Source: a bacterium (GTDB lineage Bacteria > Hinthialibacterota > Hinthialibacteria > H5-UNCL2). Taken from it: 64,000 nt of DNA. The stretch is taken from the NCBI GenBank assembly GCA_015075175.1, contig JABTUV010000009.1:124001-188000 (forward strand), read 5' to 3'. Below are positions 45,786 through 54,839 of the stretch, piece after piece (position 1 is the first letter of the stretch; every line of letters starts with the position of its first letter). Below the pieces are notes generated by a model. It did not search any database and was not told the DNA's origin. It saw only the letters and a list, made by a program, of their open reading frames with translations. A program made the translations under genes and the position numbers.

Positions 45786-48700
45786 CAGTGATACTCAAAA
45801 GCGCCGATATCTACCCTCGGCCCCTGTGGAATCGTCGTGCCGATAAAGTCGACATCCGGATGTAGGCCATCAAGGCTACCTTTATCCTTAGCGTTTCCAC
45901 CAGTGCTGGTCAATGCAAAACCGAAGGGTGGACTGCCGGAGTTGACGAACCCCGGTACCCCCGTCTGGCTCTGCTGATCGAACAACTTGTCCGGGTCGTT
46001 CTTCCAGTCGTACCAAGTGATCTGTTCCAATGACCAATTGACGACCCTGTAGTCCGTATCGGTAGCTGCGTACACAACGTTGTAGTTGCAGATGTTCGTG
46101 CCATGCGTTGCCCAGATGATGCAATATCCGGCCGGGTCGGCGACGAGAATGTTGTTCTCGAATATGTTGTCGGTACAATTGTCAGTGCTGCCGCCAAACC
46201 AGAGTTCCGTGTTGTAGCCGTGTCCGGGACTCCCGTTGTAGTTCTGGTAAAGCGTATTATTGTAAACCCTGTTACCCATGGCCGTCTCGCTCGCGTCACT
46301 TGTGCAAGAAACGGAAATACCCGCGTCATTCCCGAAGCAGATATTGCTGTAGACATCGCACTCATCCGCGTTATAGACGTAGATTCCCCGACCTCCATTG
46401 TCGTGGAGGTAGTTGCGATACACCTGTGCTCCATTGGCATTGAAATCCACCGCGATGCCTCCGCCGTCATTGGTGCCATTTCCTGCAATGCAATGGGAGA
46501 CGGTGTTATCGTGAACGAGCGTCGCGACAAAGGGCTTCTGAGGATCTATCCCCGATTGACCGCCGTCGTTGAGGTGGATTCCACACGAGGCGTTCTTCAT
46601 CGCGACCCCGCCCAACGTACTCAGCGGCCCATCGCCCAGGCGGTTGCAGTATGAAATAACGTTGTCGTGGATGTCAATCTCACCGCTGGCGTAATTCGTG
46701 CCGCGGGCCTTGAACACCGAGATGCCCGCCTGCCCGCATTGGGACAGCACGTTGCCCCAAATCTCGACTTCGGTACCGGAAGTAATGGTCGCATCAACGT
46801 AGATGCCGTGAGAGCCGGTGTAATAGATATAATTGTTGCTGACCTCGGCCGTCGCGCCGACCACGCCGGTAAGACGGATTCCATAACTCTGAAACGCGGG
46901 CGCGTCGTTGTTCGCCGTGTACTGATCCGCCGAGTACCAGATGCCGTTGCCAATAATCCGGCAGCGTGTGGCCTTGCTGACGATTCCGCTCACCGAAGCG
47001 TAGCGCGTGGCCTCTCCGACATCGTAGGACGCGGTGCCGCAGCCGAACGTGCAGCCGACGATGGAAACGTCCGCGGCATGACTGCCGACGTAAACGGCGG
47101 CGTTGTTCTCCCCGATCTCCGCCACGCCTTGCTCGAACCAGCAGTCTTCGAGCGTGGCCCACGAAGCATAATCGGCGACATGGACATTGGTACCCTTGCT
47201 CCGGATGAAATGGAATCCGCGGAACGTCGTTCCGTTGTGGTTGTTGAAATGGACGCAGTGGTCGCGCAATGGGTACTCCAGCGTCCATACCTCGTTCGGA
47301 TCGTAAGTTGAGTCTCCATAAACATAAAGCGACTGCGTGCCCGCATCCCAATACCAGTCGCGCAACGCGTTAAGGTCCCCCAGCGAGTTCTCGCTGGCGC
47401 CGCGTGGATTACCAAAAAAGAGTTGCTTCGGATCGGACGCAACCGAGGCGCCCCAAATGTTACCGGAGTGATACGTCCATGTAGGCGCGAATGACGTTGC
47501 TCCGACAACGGTCGGCAGGTCACTCTCTCCTGAGGCTTCGAGAGTCAACCCATCTGTATTCAAGGTAACCTGCTCCCGGTAAACACCTGTAGCTACCTCG
47601 ATGAAGGTCGCGCCGTACTCTGGATGCGCTGTGACTTGACCGAGCGCGTACGTGATGGTCTTAAACGGGCTGCCCAGACTACCGTCGTTGGTATTGTCGC
47701 CGTCCGCGTCTGAAACGAAATACGCCGTCGCCACGGTGATGGTCACGCTGGCCGTGGCGCTGTTGTCGGCGTAGTCCGTACACGCGACGATCAATTGATG
47801 ATAACCCTTTTCAGCCGTGGTGGTATCCCAGCTGAATTTGTAACTGCCGGAGGAGAGCTCGCCCGTGCCTGCCAGCACCGGAGGCGCCACGCCATCGTCC
47901 TTGTCCCAATAGAAGACGACATCGCGAACGCCCAACCCCTCGTCAATGGCCGTCGCCTCCAAGATTTCGACTCCCGCAATCGCCTCGCCCGTTGTCGGCG
48001 AAATGATCGCGCAAGTCGGGTCCGTGGTGTCCGCAGGGGTCGGCGTCGGCGTCTCCGTAGGCGTGTTCGTGGCCGTCGGGGTATTGGTCCACGTCCAGGT
48101 CGGTGTCCATGTCCACGTCCACGTGGGAGTCGGCGTCCACGTCCACGTGGGAGTGGGTGTCGGCGTGTTCGTTGCCGTGGGCGTGTTGGTAAAGCTTGGC
48201 GTGTCCGTTGGTGTATCCGTCGGGGTGAACGTCGGCGTCGGCGTGTCGGTGTCGGTCGGCGTGGGTGTCGGCGTATGCGTGGTGGTAGACGTATCGGTTG
48301 GCGTCGGCGTCGGCGTGTAGGTCGCCGTCGGCGTGTTGGTCGGCGTGAACGTCGGCGTCCTGATATCCGGACCGCCGCCGTAGTGGTAACCCGCATCCGC
48401 CGGATACGAATCCGCGGTCGTGTCTGTGCTCGTATAGCCTGTGTCGAAGTAGATATCCAGAAACCCATCCACAATGTCCACCGCCGGGCTGGAAGCGCCT
48501 GCGCCAAACGCCCCGACGGCAAGGCCGCCGGCATCCTCGAGCATGGCGTAGCGCGCATTCTGGGTGACCATCTCCTCCCACGACGAGCGGACGTCGTGCG
48601 TACCGTTGGCGTAGTACGTACTCCCGTCCAGCGCGACCCACAGGCACATCCGGGTTCCCTCCGCGATCTCGTCCAATCGATCTCGATCCACGTAGATCGT

Positions 48701-48793
48701 CAGGTCCGTGTCGTTGCGGAAGCGCACCTTGAAACTCGCCATACCGGAAGAGACCTCCGTGTCCCCAAAGTCGCGCCAGATGCAGATCAGCAT
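45785..48793 (-). CDS. Beta-helix protein 3: giant secreted-type protein with Thr/Pro/Trp linker and parallel beta-helix
   Basis: 1002 aa from the first usable start (48793), but the frame is open upstream (AADIYDGDVSVSYQANEIDE) and no signal peptide is seen, so this is probably the C-terminal part of a longer protein joined to the 49295-51943 gene. Order: a beta-rich domain (about 1-145), a low-complexity linker (about 146-253) of Thr-Pro and Thr-Trp pairs, a beta-sandwich-like domain (about 255-340), then a DUF1565/beta-helix region starting [20 protein letters not shown] with repeats such as [20 protein letters not shown] and [17 protein letters not shown]. It ends DFIGTT...DIGAFEYH. This is the intact reference copy for beta-helix 1 and 2. 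Confidence 0.85.
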   Translation of the reverse strand: MLICIWRDFGDTEVSSGMASFKVRFRNDTDLTIYVDRDRLDEIAEGTRMCLWVALDGSTYYANGTHDVRSSWEEMVTQNARYAMLEDAGGLAVGAFGAGASSPAVDIVDGFLDIYFDTGYTSTDTTADSYPADAGYHYGGGPDIRTPTFTPTNTPTATYTPTPTPTDTSTTTHTPTPTPTDTDTPTPTFTPTDTPTDTPSFTNTPTATNTPTPTPTWTWTPTPTWTWTWTPTWTWTNTPTATNTPTETPTPTPADTTDPTCAIISPTTGEAIAGVEILEATAIDEGLGVRDVVFYWDKDDGVAPPVLAGTGELSSGSYKFSWDTTTAEKGYHQLIVACTDYADNSATASVTITVATAYFVSDADGDNTNDGSLGSPFKTITYALGQVTAHPEYGATFIEVATGVYREQVTLNTDGLTLEASGESDLPTVVGATSFAPTWTYHSGNIWGASVASDPKQLFFGNPRGASENSLGDLNALRDWYWDAGTQSLYVYGDSTYDPNEVWTLEYPLRDHCVHFNNHNGTTFRGFHFIRSKGTNVHVADYASWATLEDCWFEQGVAEIGENNAAVYVGSHAADVSIVGCTFGCGTASYDVGEATRYASVSGIVSKATRCRIIGNGIWYSADQYTANNDAPAFQSYGIRLTGVVGATAEVSNNYIYYTGSHGIYVDATITSGTEVEIWGNVLSQCGQAGISVFKARGTNYASGEIDIHDNVISYCNRLGDGPLSTLGGVAMKNASCGIHLNDGGQSGIDPQKPFVATLVHDNTVSHCIAGNGTNDGGGIAVDFNANGAQVYRNYLHDNGGRGIYVYNADECDVYSNICFGNDAGISVSCTSDASETAMGNRVYNNTLYQNYNGSPGHGYNTELWFGGSTDNCTDNIFENNILVADPAGYCIIWATHGTNICNYNVVYAATDTDYRVVNWSLEQITWYDWKNDPDKLFDQQSQTGVPGFVNSGSPPFGFALTSTGGNAKDKGSLDGLHPDVDFIGTTIPQGPRVDIGAFEYH

Positions 48794-49294
48794 GTCGCCC
48801 TCATCGATCTCGTTCGCCTGGTAGGATACCGAGACGTCCCCGTCATAGATATCGGCCGCCGCCTGTAGTGGTAATCTGGAAAATATACGTCCCAGAGGAG
48901 TTTGATATCGTCGAGAGCGCGTATGGCATGCGCCAGTTATCAGTGCTGGTAGGCCAATTGGTCACCGTGTTGATTGCGCTGGTACTGTTCTCGGCCTTCA
49001 TGCATCGCGAGCGGGCGCGCGACACGTCCCCGGCATTCTGGGCCAACAAGAACCCGTTTACTGCGGCAGCGGGATCTCCTGTATCGCTGACGAAGAGTGG
49101 ATTGAGGGACGTGGAGTAGGGTGGGTGTCATTCACCCCAAGGTTAATGCTCCGTGTCGACGTTCCGGTTCGCATCGATACCGTTGCTCCAGAAGAGATTG
49201 TCATTCCCCACCGTTGCAGTTTACGGTCTGGTACGAGGCGGCGCAGGAACTATCTCCCTTAACGCCATGTTGCGTATTGGCGAAAATGCAGCGA
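48794..49294 (-). other. Frame-broken coding stretch joining the two large beta-helix reading frames
   Basis: No single frame is open, but beta-helix-like coding pieces follow one another on the minus strand: HLYNGNYGLYLHGAFIRRVE (starting about 49360), SLNPLFVSDTGDPAAAVNGF, LLAQNAGD, and AADIYDGDVSVSYQANEIDE leading into 48793. The SDTGDP..NGFLLAQNAGD motif usually closes a beta-helix. I infer that at least three indels break one gene of about 2000 codons (51943 to 45785). Confidence 0.5.
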
Positions 49295-51943
49295 TTAGCT
49301 TCGTGTTCCACGCGCCTGATGAACGCGCCATGCAGGTACAATCCATAGTTGCCGTTGTAGAGGTGTTATTATACGACTTGAGTAATAGTATCCCGCGTCG
49401 TTAGCCGCGTTACCAAGCAAATATGCGTAGCCGGTCCAGTCGACAAAAAGGTTGTTCCGGATCGTCAGAGGATTATTCTGCGGATTGGTGTAATAGTAGA
49501 GGCAACAGCAGGAGTTGTTGCACTCGAACATGTTGTTCTCAATCGGATTGTTCCACAGGCTCGTCGCGCCCGAGGGGGCCCACTGATAGATCGCGACATT
49601 GAAGTGGCGGAAGATGCAAAACGCTATTTGATGATTCGTGCTTGTTGCACCGTAGAACTGAATCGAGTTGACGTCGTCATTATTCGCCGTACGGCTACCG
49701 AAGAAGTTGGTTCCAAGATAGTAGGCGGAATCGAACAGGATCATGTCCGTTGCCGTACCCTCGGCGAGGAGCTTGGCATTGGCGCCGGAAAACTGCAGGA
49801 TGGGCAAGTATGCCGTGTTCGAAGGACGGAAGAACGATACTACCACACCAGGATCCACCGTGAGCTGCGCGGTGACGGCGACGGTCTTGTCGCCTGATCC
49901 CGCGTTGTCGGCGACAAGGTAATCGACGCGGGGATGGTGGTAACCGAGATCGAGGCCATCGGGGTCTACTTCACCATCGTTCAGAATCTCCCACGCTGCT
50001 GTGCTACTGATCGGGGCGTTGACGTCGATGTGGTGGGGTGCAATTGTAGTCCGGTTCGCTAAGACATATCCGTTAAGTGTTCCCTCTCCGGCATCGAGGA
50101 AGTCGGAGGTCGAATCGAGGTAGTAGCTGCCGTTGCCGTTGTCCTGGTCGAACGTGGTCCCCGTCTCTTCGATGGACCCCCAGAAGCCTTGGGCAAACAT
50201 GCCGGTAAACCAATCGCTCTCACCGCTCCCGACACTGCTGAAGCCATTATTGTCCAGATCGAGTGTCCAGGATTCAGGGGCTTCGTCCGGATCGTAGAAG
50301 CCGTAATCGCAGTCGGCTATGATGTTGTCCGTCGTCACCAAGTCCATGCATATCCCGGCGTCGGTGCGCTGAACTGCAACTGCTGCATCGTTGCAGTCGT
50401 CGATCGTATTCGCGTAGAGTTCGAGCCCGAAGGTTCCGTACCCATCCACGGCGAATGCGTGAGCGAAAACCCCGCAGTCACAGTCGTAGATGAGATTGTT
50501 CGTTGCATTGAGCCTGGAGGGTCCCGTTTCCGGGATGCTGTGTTTACTGTCGCCGCCATCGCACTCAAGGAAGATCGCGTTGCCGTTCTGCGCGAAGACG
50601 TTGTCACGCACGGGTTCCGTCAAGGTGGAGCCGTAGAGATAGAGCGCGTGCGAGGCATAGCGGAAGCGGCAATTCTTGATTTCCGATGGATTGTCGGTCG
50701 CTTCGTTGAAATAGAACGCACTCAGATACCCACCTACAGCCGGAGCCTCCTCGGTAACGTCAACGCCGTTACCTTCGTCCGCCAGGGACGTAATGAAGAT
50801 GGGCATATAGGGATCGCCTACGGCTTGCACCTCGGCGCCGTCTTCCACGATAATGCACTCGTCGTTGTTGCCGTCGTAGTCGCTTCCGATCTTTACCACG
50901 GCGCCTGGCTGAATCACCAGGTGGTCTCCGTCATTGAGCGTGTACTGATCGGAGACCCACCAGGTCTTGCTCCGGTCCCACACCTCGGAGCCGACGGCGC
51001 TCTGGGTCTTCTCCACGTAGTCGATGGTTACTGGGAAGGTCATTTCCGCGAGGGTGGTATAGGGAATACCCTCCAGCAGGAATATACCGCCCTCCTCGCG
51101 CACGACGCGCTTGAAAACCGTGAGTTGCCTGTGCGGTGCGGCCGAGTCCCATGCCTTGCCGGTGGCCAGGTAGTGGACAATGAGCCCGTTGTTGTCCCGG
51201 AAGGTGAACTTCTTCGCTTCCATCGCGGCGACCGATTCCAGGTTTACTCCATCGCCCCAAAGTGTCCGCTCGGAGCCGCCGCAGTCGATTTGCGTGACGA
51301 CCACCAGGAAAGTGCTCGAAGCGTCCATCCCCAGACCCGCTGGGGCCGGCAGCCGCTGCGGGTCCTTCAGAACTACGTTCTGCTTCAGGATGGTATTGTC
51401 ATTGACGTACTCCACGTCGGCTCCCGGGAATGCACCGGGATAAATGATGCGATTGGGGGCGGAGCCGTACCTGGGATCCACGTTCTGCACGTTCGCGAGA
51501 ACTCGCCTGGCCCCGGTTGACCGATCGAAATAGGCAAGGGAGCGGATGCCGAGGTGAATGCTGCGTCCGCCGATCTCATACTCGGCGTTCATCCCCCCCA
51601 ACGGAGCAAAGCGTACCTTGGCACGCTGGCGCGTGGCCTCCAGGAAGTAGCCGGGCTTGGAGGACAGCGTGATGTCCGTGTTTACACGTTGCCACACGCC
51701 GGATTCGTCCAGGTAGTTGATGTCCGTACCCTTTTCAACAACGGTGCGTGTCACTTCAAGGATCTCGGGAGTGGGGAGTAGGGACGCGTCTTCTCGGTAG
51801 ACGTACTCGTGCACGCGCGTATGCGCACTTCGCTTACCGACGAGTTCGCGAGCGCTGATCAACTCCGCCTGACTGAACGAGCAAAGCGAAACTACGACGG
51901 CCCAAGCGAGAATGCTGGGCAGGGAGCGAAGGAAGCGTGCCAT
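49295..51943 (-). CDS. Large secreted beta-helix protein (probable N-terminal part of a giant gene)
   Basis: 882 aa with signal peptide (RSLPSILAWAVVVSLCSFSQA, cleavage before EL). Residues about 25-290 form a beta-rich region without a recognised domain (GVWQRVNTDITLSSKPGYFL). From about residue 300, LNDGDHLVIQPGAVVKIGSD starts a beta-helix with repeats like IKNCRFRYASHALYLYGS, LNATNNLIYDCDCGVFAH and IENNMFECNNSCCCLYYY. The last 20 residues (ITPLQRQLWIVPAWRVHQAR) are out of frame; the adjacent frame reads HLYNGNYGLYLHGAF and continues the repeat. It is the first gene of the alternating beta-helix/FGE array, and the promoter should lie in the 51944-52328 gap. Confidence 0.8.
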   Translation of the reverse strand: MARFLRSLPSILAWAVVVSLCSFSQAELISARELVGKRSAHTRVHEYVYREDASLLPTPEILEVTRTVVEKGTDINYLDESGVWQRVNTDITLSSKPGYFLEATRQRAKVRFAPLGGMNAEYEIGGRSIHLGIRSLAYFDRSTGARRVLANVQNVDPRYGSAPNRIIYPGAFPGADVEYVNDNTILKQNVVLKDPQRLPAPAGLGMDASSTFLVVVTQIDCGGSERTLWGDGVNLESVAAMEAKKFTFRDNNGLIVHYLATGKAWDSAAPHRQLTVFKRVVREEGGIFLLEGIPYTTLAEMTFPVTIDYVEKTQSAVGSEVWDRSKTWWVSDQYTLNDGDHLVIQPGAVVKIGSDYDGNNDECIIVEDGAEVQAVGDPYMPIFITSLADEGNGVDVTEEAPAVGGYLSAFYFNEATDNPSEIKNCRFRYASHALYLYGSTLTEPVRDNVFAQNGNAIFLECDGGDSKHSIPETGPSRLNATNNLIYDCDCGVFAHAFAVDGYGTFGLELYANTIDDCNDAAVAVQRTDAGICMDLVTTDNIIADCDYGFYDPDEAPESWTLDLDNNGFSSVGSGESDWFTGMFAQGFWGSIEETGTTFDQDNGNGSYYLDSTSDFLDAGEGTLNGYVLANRTTIAPHHIDVNAPISSTAAWEILNDGEVDPDGLDLGYHHPRVDYLVADNAGSGDKTVAVTAQLTVDPGVVVSFFRPSNTAYLPILQFSGANAKLLAEGTATDMILFDSAYYLGTNFFGSRTANNDDVNSIQFYGATSTNHQIAFCIFRHFNVAIYQWAPSGATSLWNNPIENNMFECNNSCCCLYYYTNPQNNPLTIRNNLFVDWTGYAYLLGNAANDAGYYYSSRIITPLQRQLWIVPAWRVHQARGTRS

Positions 51944-52328
51944 GATGACCTCCTTGGCACGCCGGGGGACAGGGCCCCGGCAACACGGTTACACCGATAC
52001 CGCCATGCACCCGCCACGCCGGCGGGCGGAATAATTCTCTCGCATTAGGAATACCGCGCAAAACAAGGCGAACCGCATCGGTCCCTTCAAGATGTAGTAG
52101 GAGGTCTGTGGACGCAAGGGGCAGACAAATGGTTCACTATATGAAGTATCGTGGATTTGGGTCTGACGTCAAGGACTTTTCGTCTCTTCACGCTAGATTA
52201 AGATGCGGCCGTGCTAAGGTCGCAGGTGGCGTCCCGATTGTGGGGGAAAAAGAAAAGGCGTATCCTATGGGGAGATAAACCCAATACTTGAGCCGAGTTA
52301 GGAGACTCGGCCCCCAGGAGGATACGCC
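51944..52328. other. Gap upstream of the beta-helix array, no gene
   Basis: 385 bases. The left half is the presumed promoter region of the minus-strand array (AT-richer around 52100-52190). The right half (from about 52195) belongs to the IS256 remnant leader, ending in CAGGAGGATACGCC just before its start. No clear -35/-10 pair was identified. Confidence 0.35.
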
Positions 52329-52577
52329 ATGAAGAAGGATACAACGAAAGGGCGGCAGGCGGCAAGGGAAGAACGCGCGGGATGGTTGGAGGCGCAATTG
52401 CGGCAGAGGACGCGCGAGTGGATCGAGGAGATGGTGGAGGAGGAACTGGACGCCGCCCTGGGCACGGGGCGGCATGAGCGCAGCGAGGAGCGGCTCGGCT
52501 ACCGCAAGGGGCGGCGGCCGCGCACGCTGACCACCAGCAATGGAAAGCACGTGCTCAACCTGCCGCGGGGCGAGTAA
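52329..52577 (+). pseudogene. IS256 (Mutator-type) transposase, N-terminal fragment
   Basis: 82 codons. The block IEEMVEEELDAALGTGRHER, then SEERLGYRKGRRPRTLTTSN and VLNLPRGE, is the N-terminal region of IS256-family transposases (usually ELDEALGY..YERSEERxGYRNGxRPRTLxTR.G...LxVPR). Good ribosome-binding site CAGGAGGATACGCC. The gene stops after 82 codons at an inverted repeat of its own sequence and the DDE part (about 320 residues) is missing. Confidence 0.8.
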
Positions 52578-52618
52578 GTGCTTGCCGTTGCTGGTGGTCA
52601 GGGTGCGCGGGCGCCGCC
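52514..52618. repeat. Inverted duplication of the IS256 fragment
   Basis: GCGCACGCTGACCACCAGCA (about 52519-52538), with AAAGCAC further on, returns inverted as GTGCTTGCCG, TTGCTGGTGGTCAGGGTGCGC at about 52578-52608. A copy of the 5' part of the transposase gene has been joined head-to-head at its breakpoint. Confidence 0.6.
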
Positions 52619-52861
52619 AAGTGAAAAGTCATAACGATCGCCCTTGCGACACGTGATGCTCGATAGGTTACCCGTCCCCGCGTCGGACGCACAAGTCGTG
52701 GACGCGTCGTGGTGAGACTCCCAATTGTTGGAACCACTCTGGCTGGCAATAAGGTGTTTGTGGGGCCGGATTGATTGAGATTCCGAACAGGAATGACAGG
52801 GAGCAAAAGGAACATCCGGGCTCGCCTGCCCCTTCCGTCCGGTTATTTGGTGCAAGGCAAA

Positions 52862-52902
52862 GAGAAAGGCCACCCGCCCGTTACTGCAAGTGGCCTTTTC
52901 TC
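52862..52902 (-). terminator. Terminator for the spoVG/tRNA-Ala unit
   Basis: Inverted repeat GAGAAAGGCCAC (52862-52873) and GTGGCCTTTTCTC (52890-52902). On the minus strand the stem ends in GTGGCCTTTCTCTTT, 15 bp after the tRNA 3' end. Confidence 0.6.
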
Positions 52903-52916
52903 AAGGACTTAAGAAG

Positions 52917-52989
52917 TGGAGCTGAGGGGGGTCGAACCCCTGGCCTCCTGAATGCCATTCAGGCGCTCTCCCAACTGAGCTACAGCCCC
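52917..52989 (-). tRNA. tRNA-Ala (anticodon GGC)
   Basis: 73 nt on the minus strand, starting GGGGCTGTAGCTCAGTTGGG. Acceptor GGGGCTG pairs with CAGCTCC (one G-T), the anticodon stem CCTGA/TCAGG encloses ATGGCAT (anticodon GGC), and the T-arm is CAGGGGTTCGACCCCCCTC. CCA is not encoded. It lies 18 bp downstream of spoVG on the same strand and probably shares its transcript. Confidence 0.92.
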
Positions 52990-53007
52990 ACCGTCGTGTT
53001 TCTTCCC

Positions 53008-53349
53008 CTATTCGACATAAAACCCCGAACCGTCGAAATCCGGCACGCTCCCGCCCATCGGTTGAGACTTGCGCGTCGAGCCTGGGTGCGCCAACTCCTG
53101 ATGGTACGCCGCCAGAATCCGCTCTTCCATCTGGTACCGCGTCGTATTGTTGATTGGATGGCAAACATCCTGCGATGAGCCATCCTCCCGCTTGCGTCGC
53201 GGCATCCCTACAAACAGCCCCCGCTCCCCTTCGATGATCTTGATTCCGTGGATCACGAACGCCCCGTCAAGGGTCACGCTCGCGTAAGCCCTCAGGTTTG
53301 TGTCCTCCCTGCCCACGACGTGGACCCGTATCTCCGTGATGTTCAGCAT
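53008..53349 (-). CDS. spoVG: SpoVG family RNA/DNA-binding regulator
   Basis: 113 aa. SpoVG proteins are small global regulators that bind nucleic acids. Family motifs are ITEIRVHVV at the start, LRAYASVTLDGAFVIHGIKI, EGERGLFVGMPRRK and VCHPINNTTRYQMEERIL. The size is slightly above the usual 85-100 aa because of a C-terminal tail (STRKSQPMGGSVPDFDGSGF). It is followed by tRNA-Ala and preceded on the same strand by the LysM/M23 gene, 63 bp away. Assignment by sequence pattern is firm; the target genes are unknown. Confidence 0.92.
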   Translation of the reverse strand: MLNITEIRVHVVGREDTNLRAYASVTLDGAFVIHGIKIIEGERGLFVGMPRRKREDGSSQDVCHPINNTTRYQMEERILAAYHQELAHPGSTRKSQPMGGSVPDFDGSGFYVE

Positions 53350-53412
53350 GGCCTGTCGTGGATAACCTCAAACTATCCGCGCCGCGCAACAAAAAAACGC
53401 GGTCGATCGACC

Positions 53413-54393
53413 TTACCGCTTCAACGACGGAAGCACTGGAAGTGGATCCATGGGCCGGTCGTTTCTATGTATCTCAAAATGCAAATGCGCACCCGTCGCC
53501 TGCCCCGTTCGACCCACCAGGGCAATCGTTTCCCCCTGCTTGATCTCCATGCCTACTTTTACCAGAATCCGGCTGGCATGTCCATAAACAGTTTTGTAAC
53601 CGTCGGCATGTTGCAGAATAACGCACAACCCCAGCGAGCCGTTGCGTTCGGCCAACACGACCCGTCCGTCCTGCGCCGCTACGATCGGCCGCCCGGTCGG
53701 CGCGGGAATGTCGATGCCGTAATGGAATTTCGTCCCACCGCCCAGGGGATGGCGGCGCGTGCCATAGGTCGAGGACACCCGGCCGGCCCGCACCGGCCAG
53801 ATGAAGTAATTACTCGAACGTCTTGCCCGCGCGCCCGGCAGAAAGAGCATCGTTCCCGGCTTCAAACGGTCGGCATCCGACAGCGAGTTGTGGACCAGCA
53901 CGTCCACCATCGCCACGTCATAGTCCCGGCAAATCGAGGTCAACGTCTCGCCCGAACGCACCTTGCGGTACAGCCCCGGCCGGTGGGTCACCGCCAGCGT
54001 CTCGCCAGGCCGCAACAGCTTGCCCCGGGTCAGGTCGTTGGTCTCCATCAGTTGAGTCAGCTTGACGCCATACAGCTGCGAAATCGACCACAAGGATTCC
54101 CCCGGCTGGATGACGTGGATGTGCACGGAAAGATCGTCCGGACTGAGTTTGCGCGAGGGCGCGGGCGGCCTGGTAGTCGTACGGCGGGGCCGCAATTCGG
54201 GCGGTACCGTGGGGTTTCCGGCCGACAGAGCCTCGACCGTGGACGGCGGGACGCCGTCAACGTCTCCAGCCTGCGCGCGATCCTGTGAGAGGGCTCGGGC
54301 GGGAATCAGCGCGGCCAAGGCCAAGAGAACGGCGCAAAGCCCACGCTGAATCCCCTTCCCACAGGGGAAGCGACGGGCAAGAGGCAATCTCAT
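53413..54393 (-). CDS. LysM-domain peptidase M23 (NlpD/EnvC-like cell-wall hydrolase or amidase activator)
   Basis: 326 aa from ATG 54393; the signal sequence (GLCAVLLALAALIPARALS) ends near residue 36. A Pro/Arg-rich linker follows, then two LysM peptidoglycan-binding motifs: HVIQPGESLWSISQLYGVKL (about 93-140) and RKVRSGETLTSICRDYDVAM (about 142-190). The C-terminal M23 domain shows STYGTRRHPLGGGTKFHYGI (HxxxD zinc site) and TGAHLHFEIH (the HxH motif). With both zinc motifs kept, it may be an active endopeptidase rather than only an activator. It acts in the periplasm on peptidoglycan during division or remodelling. Confidence 0.9.
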   Translation of the reverse strand: MRLPLARRFPCGKGIQRGLCAVLLALAALIPARALSQDRAQAGDVDGVPPSTVEALSAGNPTVPPELRPRRTTTRPPAPSRKLSPDDLSVHIHVIQPGESLWSISQLYGVKLTQLMETNDLTRGKLLRPGETLAVTHRPGLYRKVRSGETLTSICRDYDVAMVDVLVHNSLSDADRLKPGTMLFLPGARARRSSNYFIWPVRAGRVSSTYGTRRHPLGGGTKFHYGIDIPAPTGRPIVAAQDGRVVLAERNGSLGLCVILQHADGYKTVYGHASRILVKVGMEIKQGETIALVGRTGQATGAHLHFEIHRNDRPMDPLPVLPSLKR

Positions 54394-54765
54394 AAGACCA
54401 TCCCGATCACTAGTCTTCTGCGAATTGTAAGAAAGGCTACCCCGGCGACTTGCCAGTCTCCAAGGTAGGCGGCCTACCGCTCGAATGTCAAGGCAAAAAG
54501 AATACGCCCCTACCCCCAAGAGTATAACGCAGACGGGACCGCCGGCCACCGACCCGTCGCTGGTCCTCAAGTTTATCTTGGTCAATATCAGTAACTTACA
54601 CATTTTCAGGAAATTCTGGAGAGGTCTTGCGCGGCCTGATCCCGCCGGCGCGCGACGAACCCTCCCGGTCGTTAATCGTTCCACAAGTGGGTTGGAACCG
54701 GAGACGTCGGCAGGCCGAGGCCTACACGCGGGCTCGGCCGGTAAGTGACGAAGACAAAAAACAAC

Positions 54766-54794
54766 TTGACAATGGCGGAGTTGCTTAATTGAAT
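54766..54794 (+). promoter_or_regulatory. Possible promoter of the MarR-type gene
   Basis: TTGACA at 54766-54771 and TTGAAT at 54789-54794 with a 17-base spacer, 46 bp ahead of the preferred start 54840. It lies in the 446-base gap 54394-54839, where I see no gene. Confidence 0.45.
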
Positions 54795-54839
54795 TGAATG
54801 TTTCTGCGCCTGACGATTGTGCCAAGGAGCAAAGCGCCC

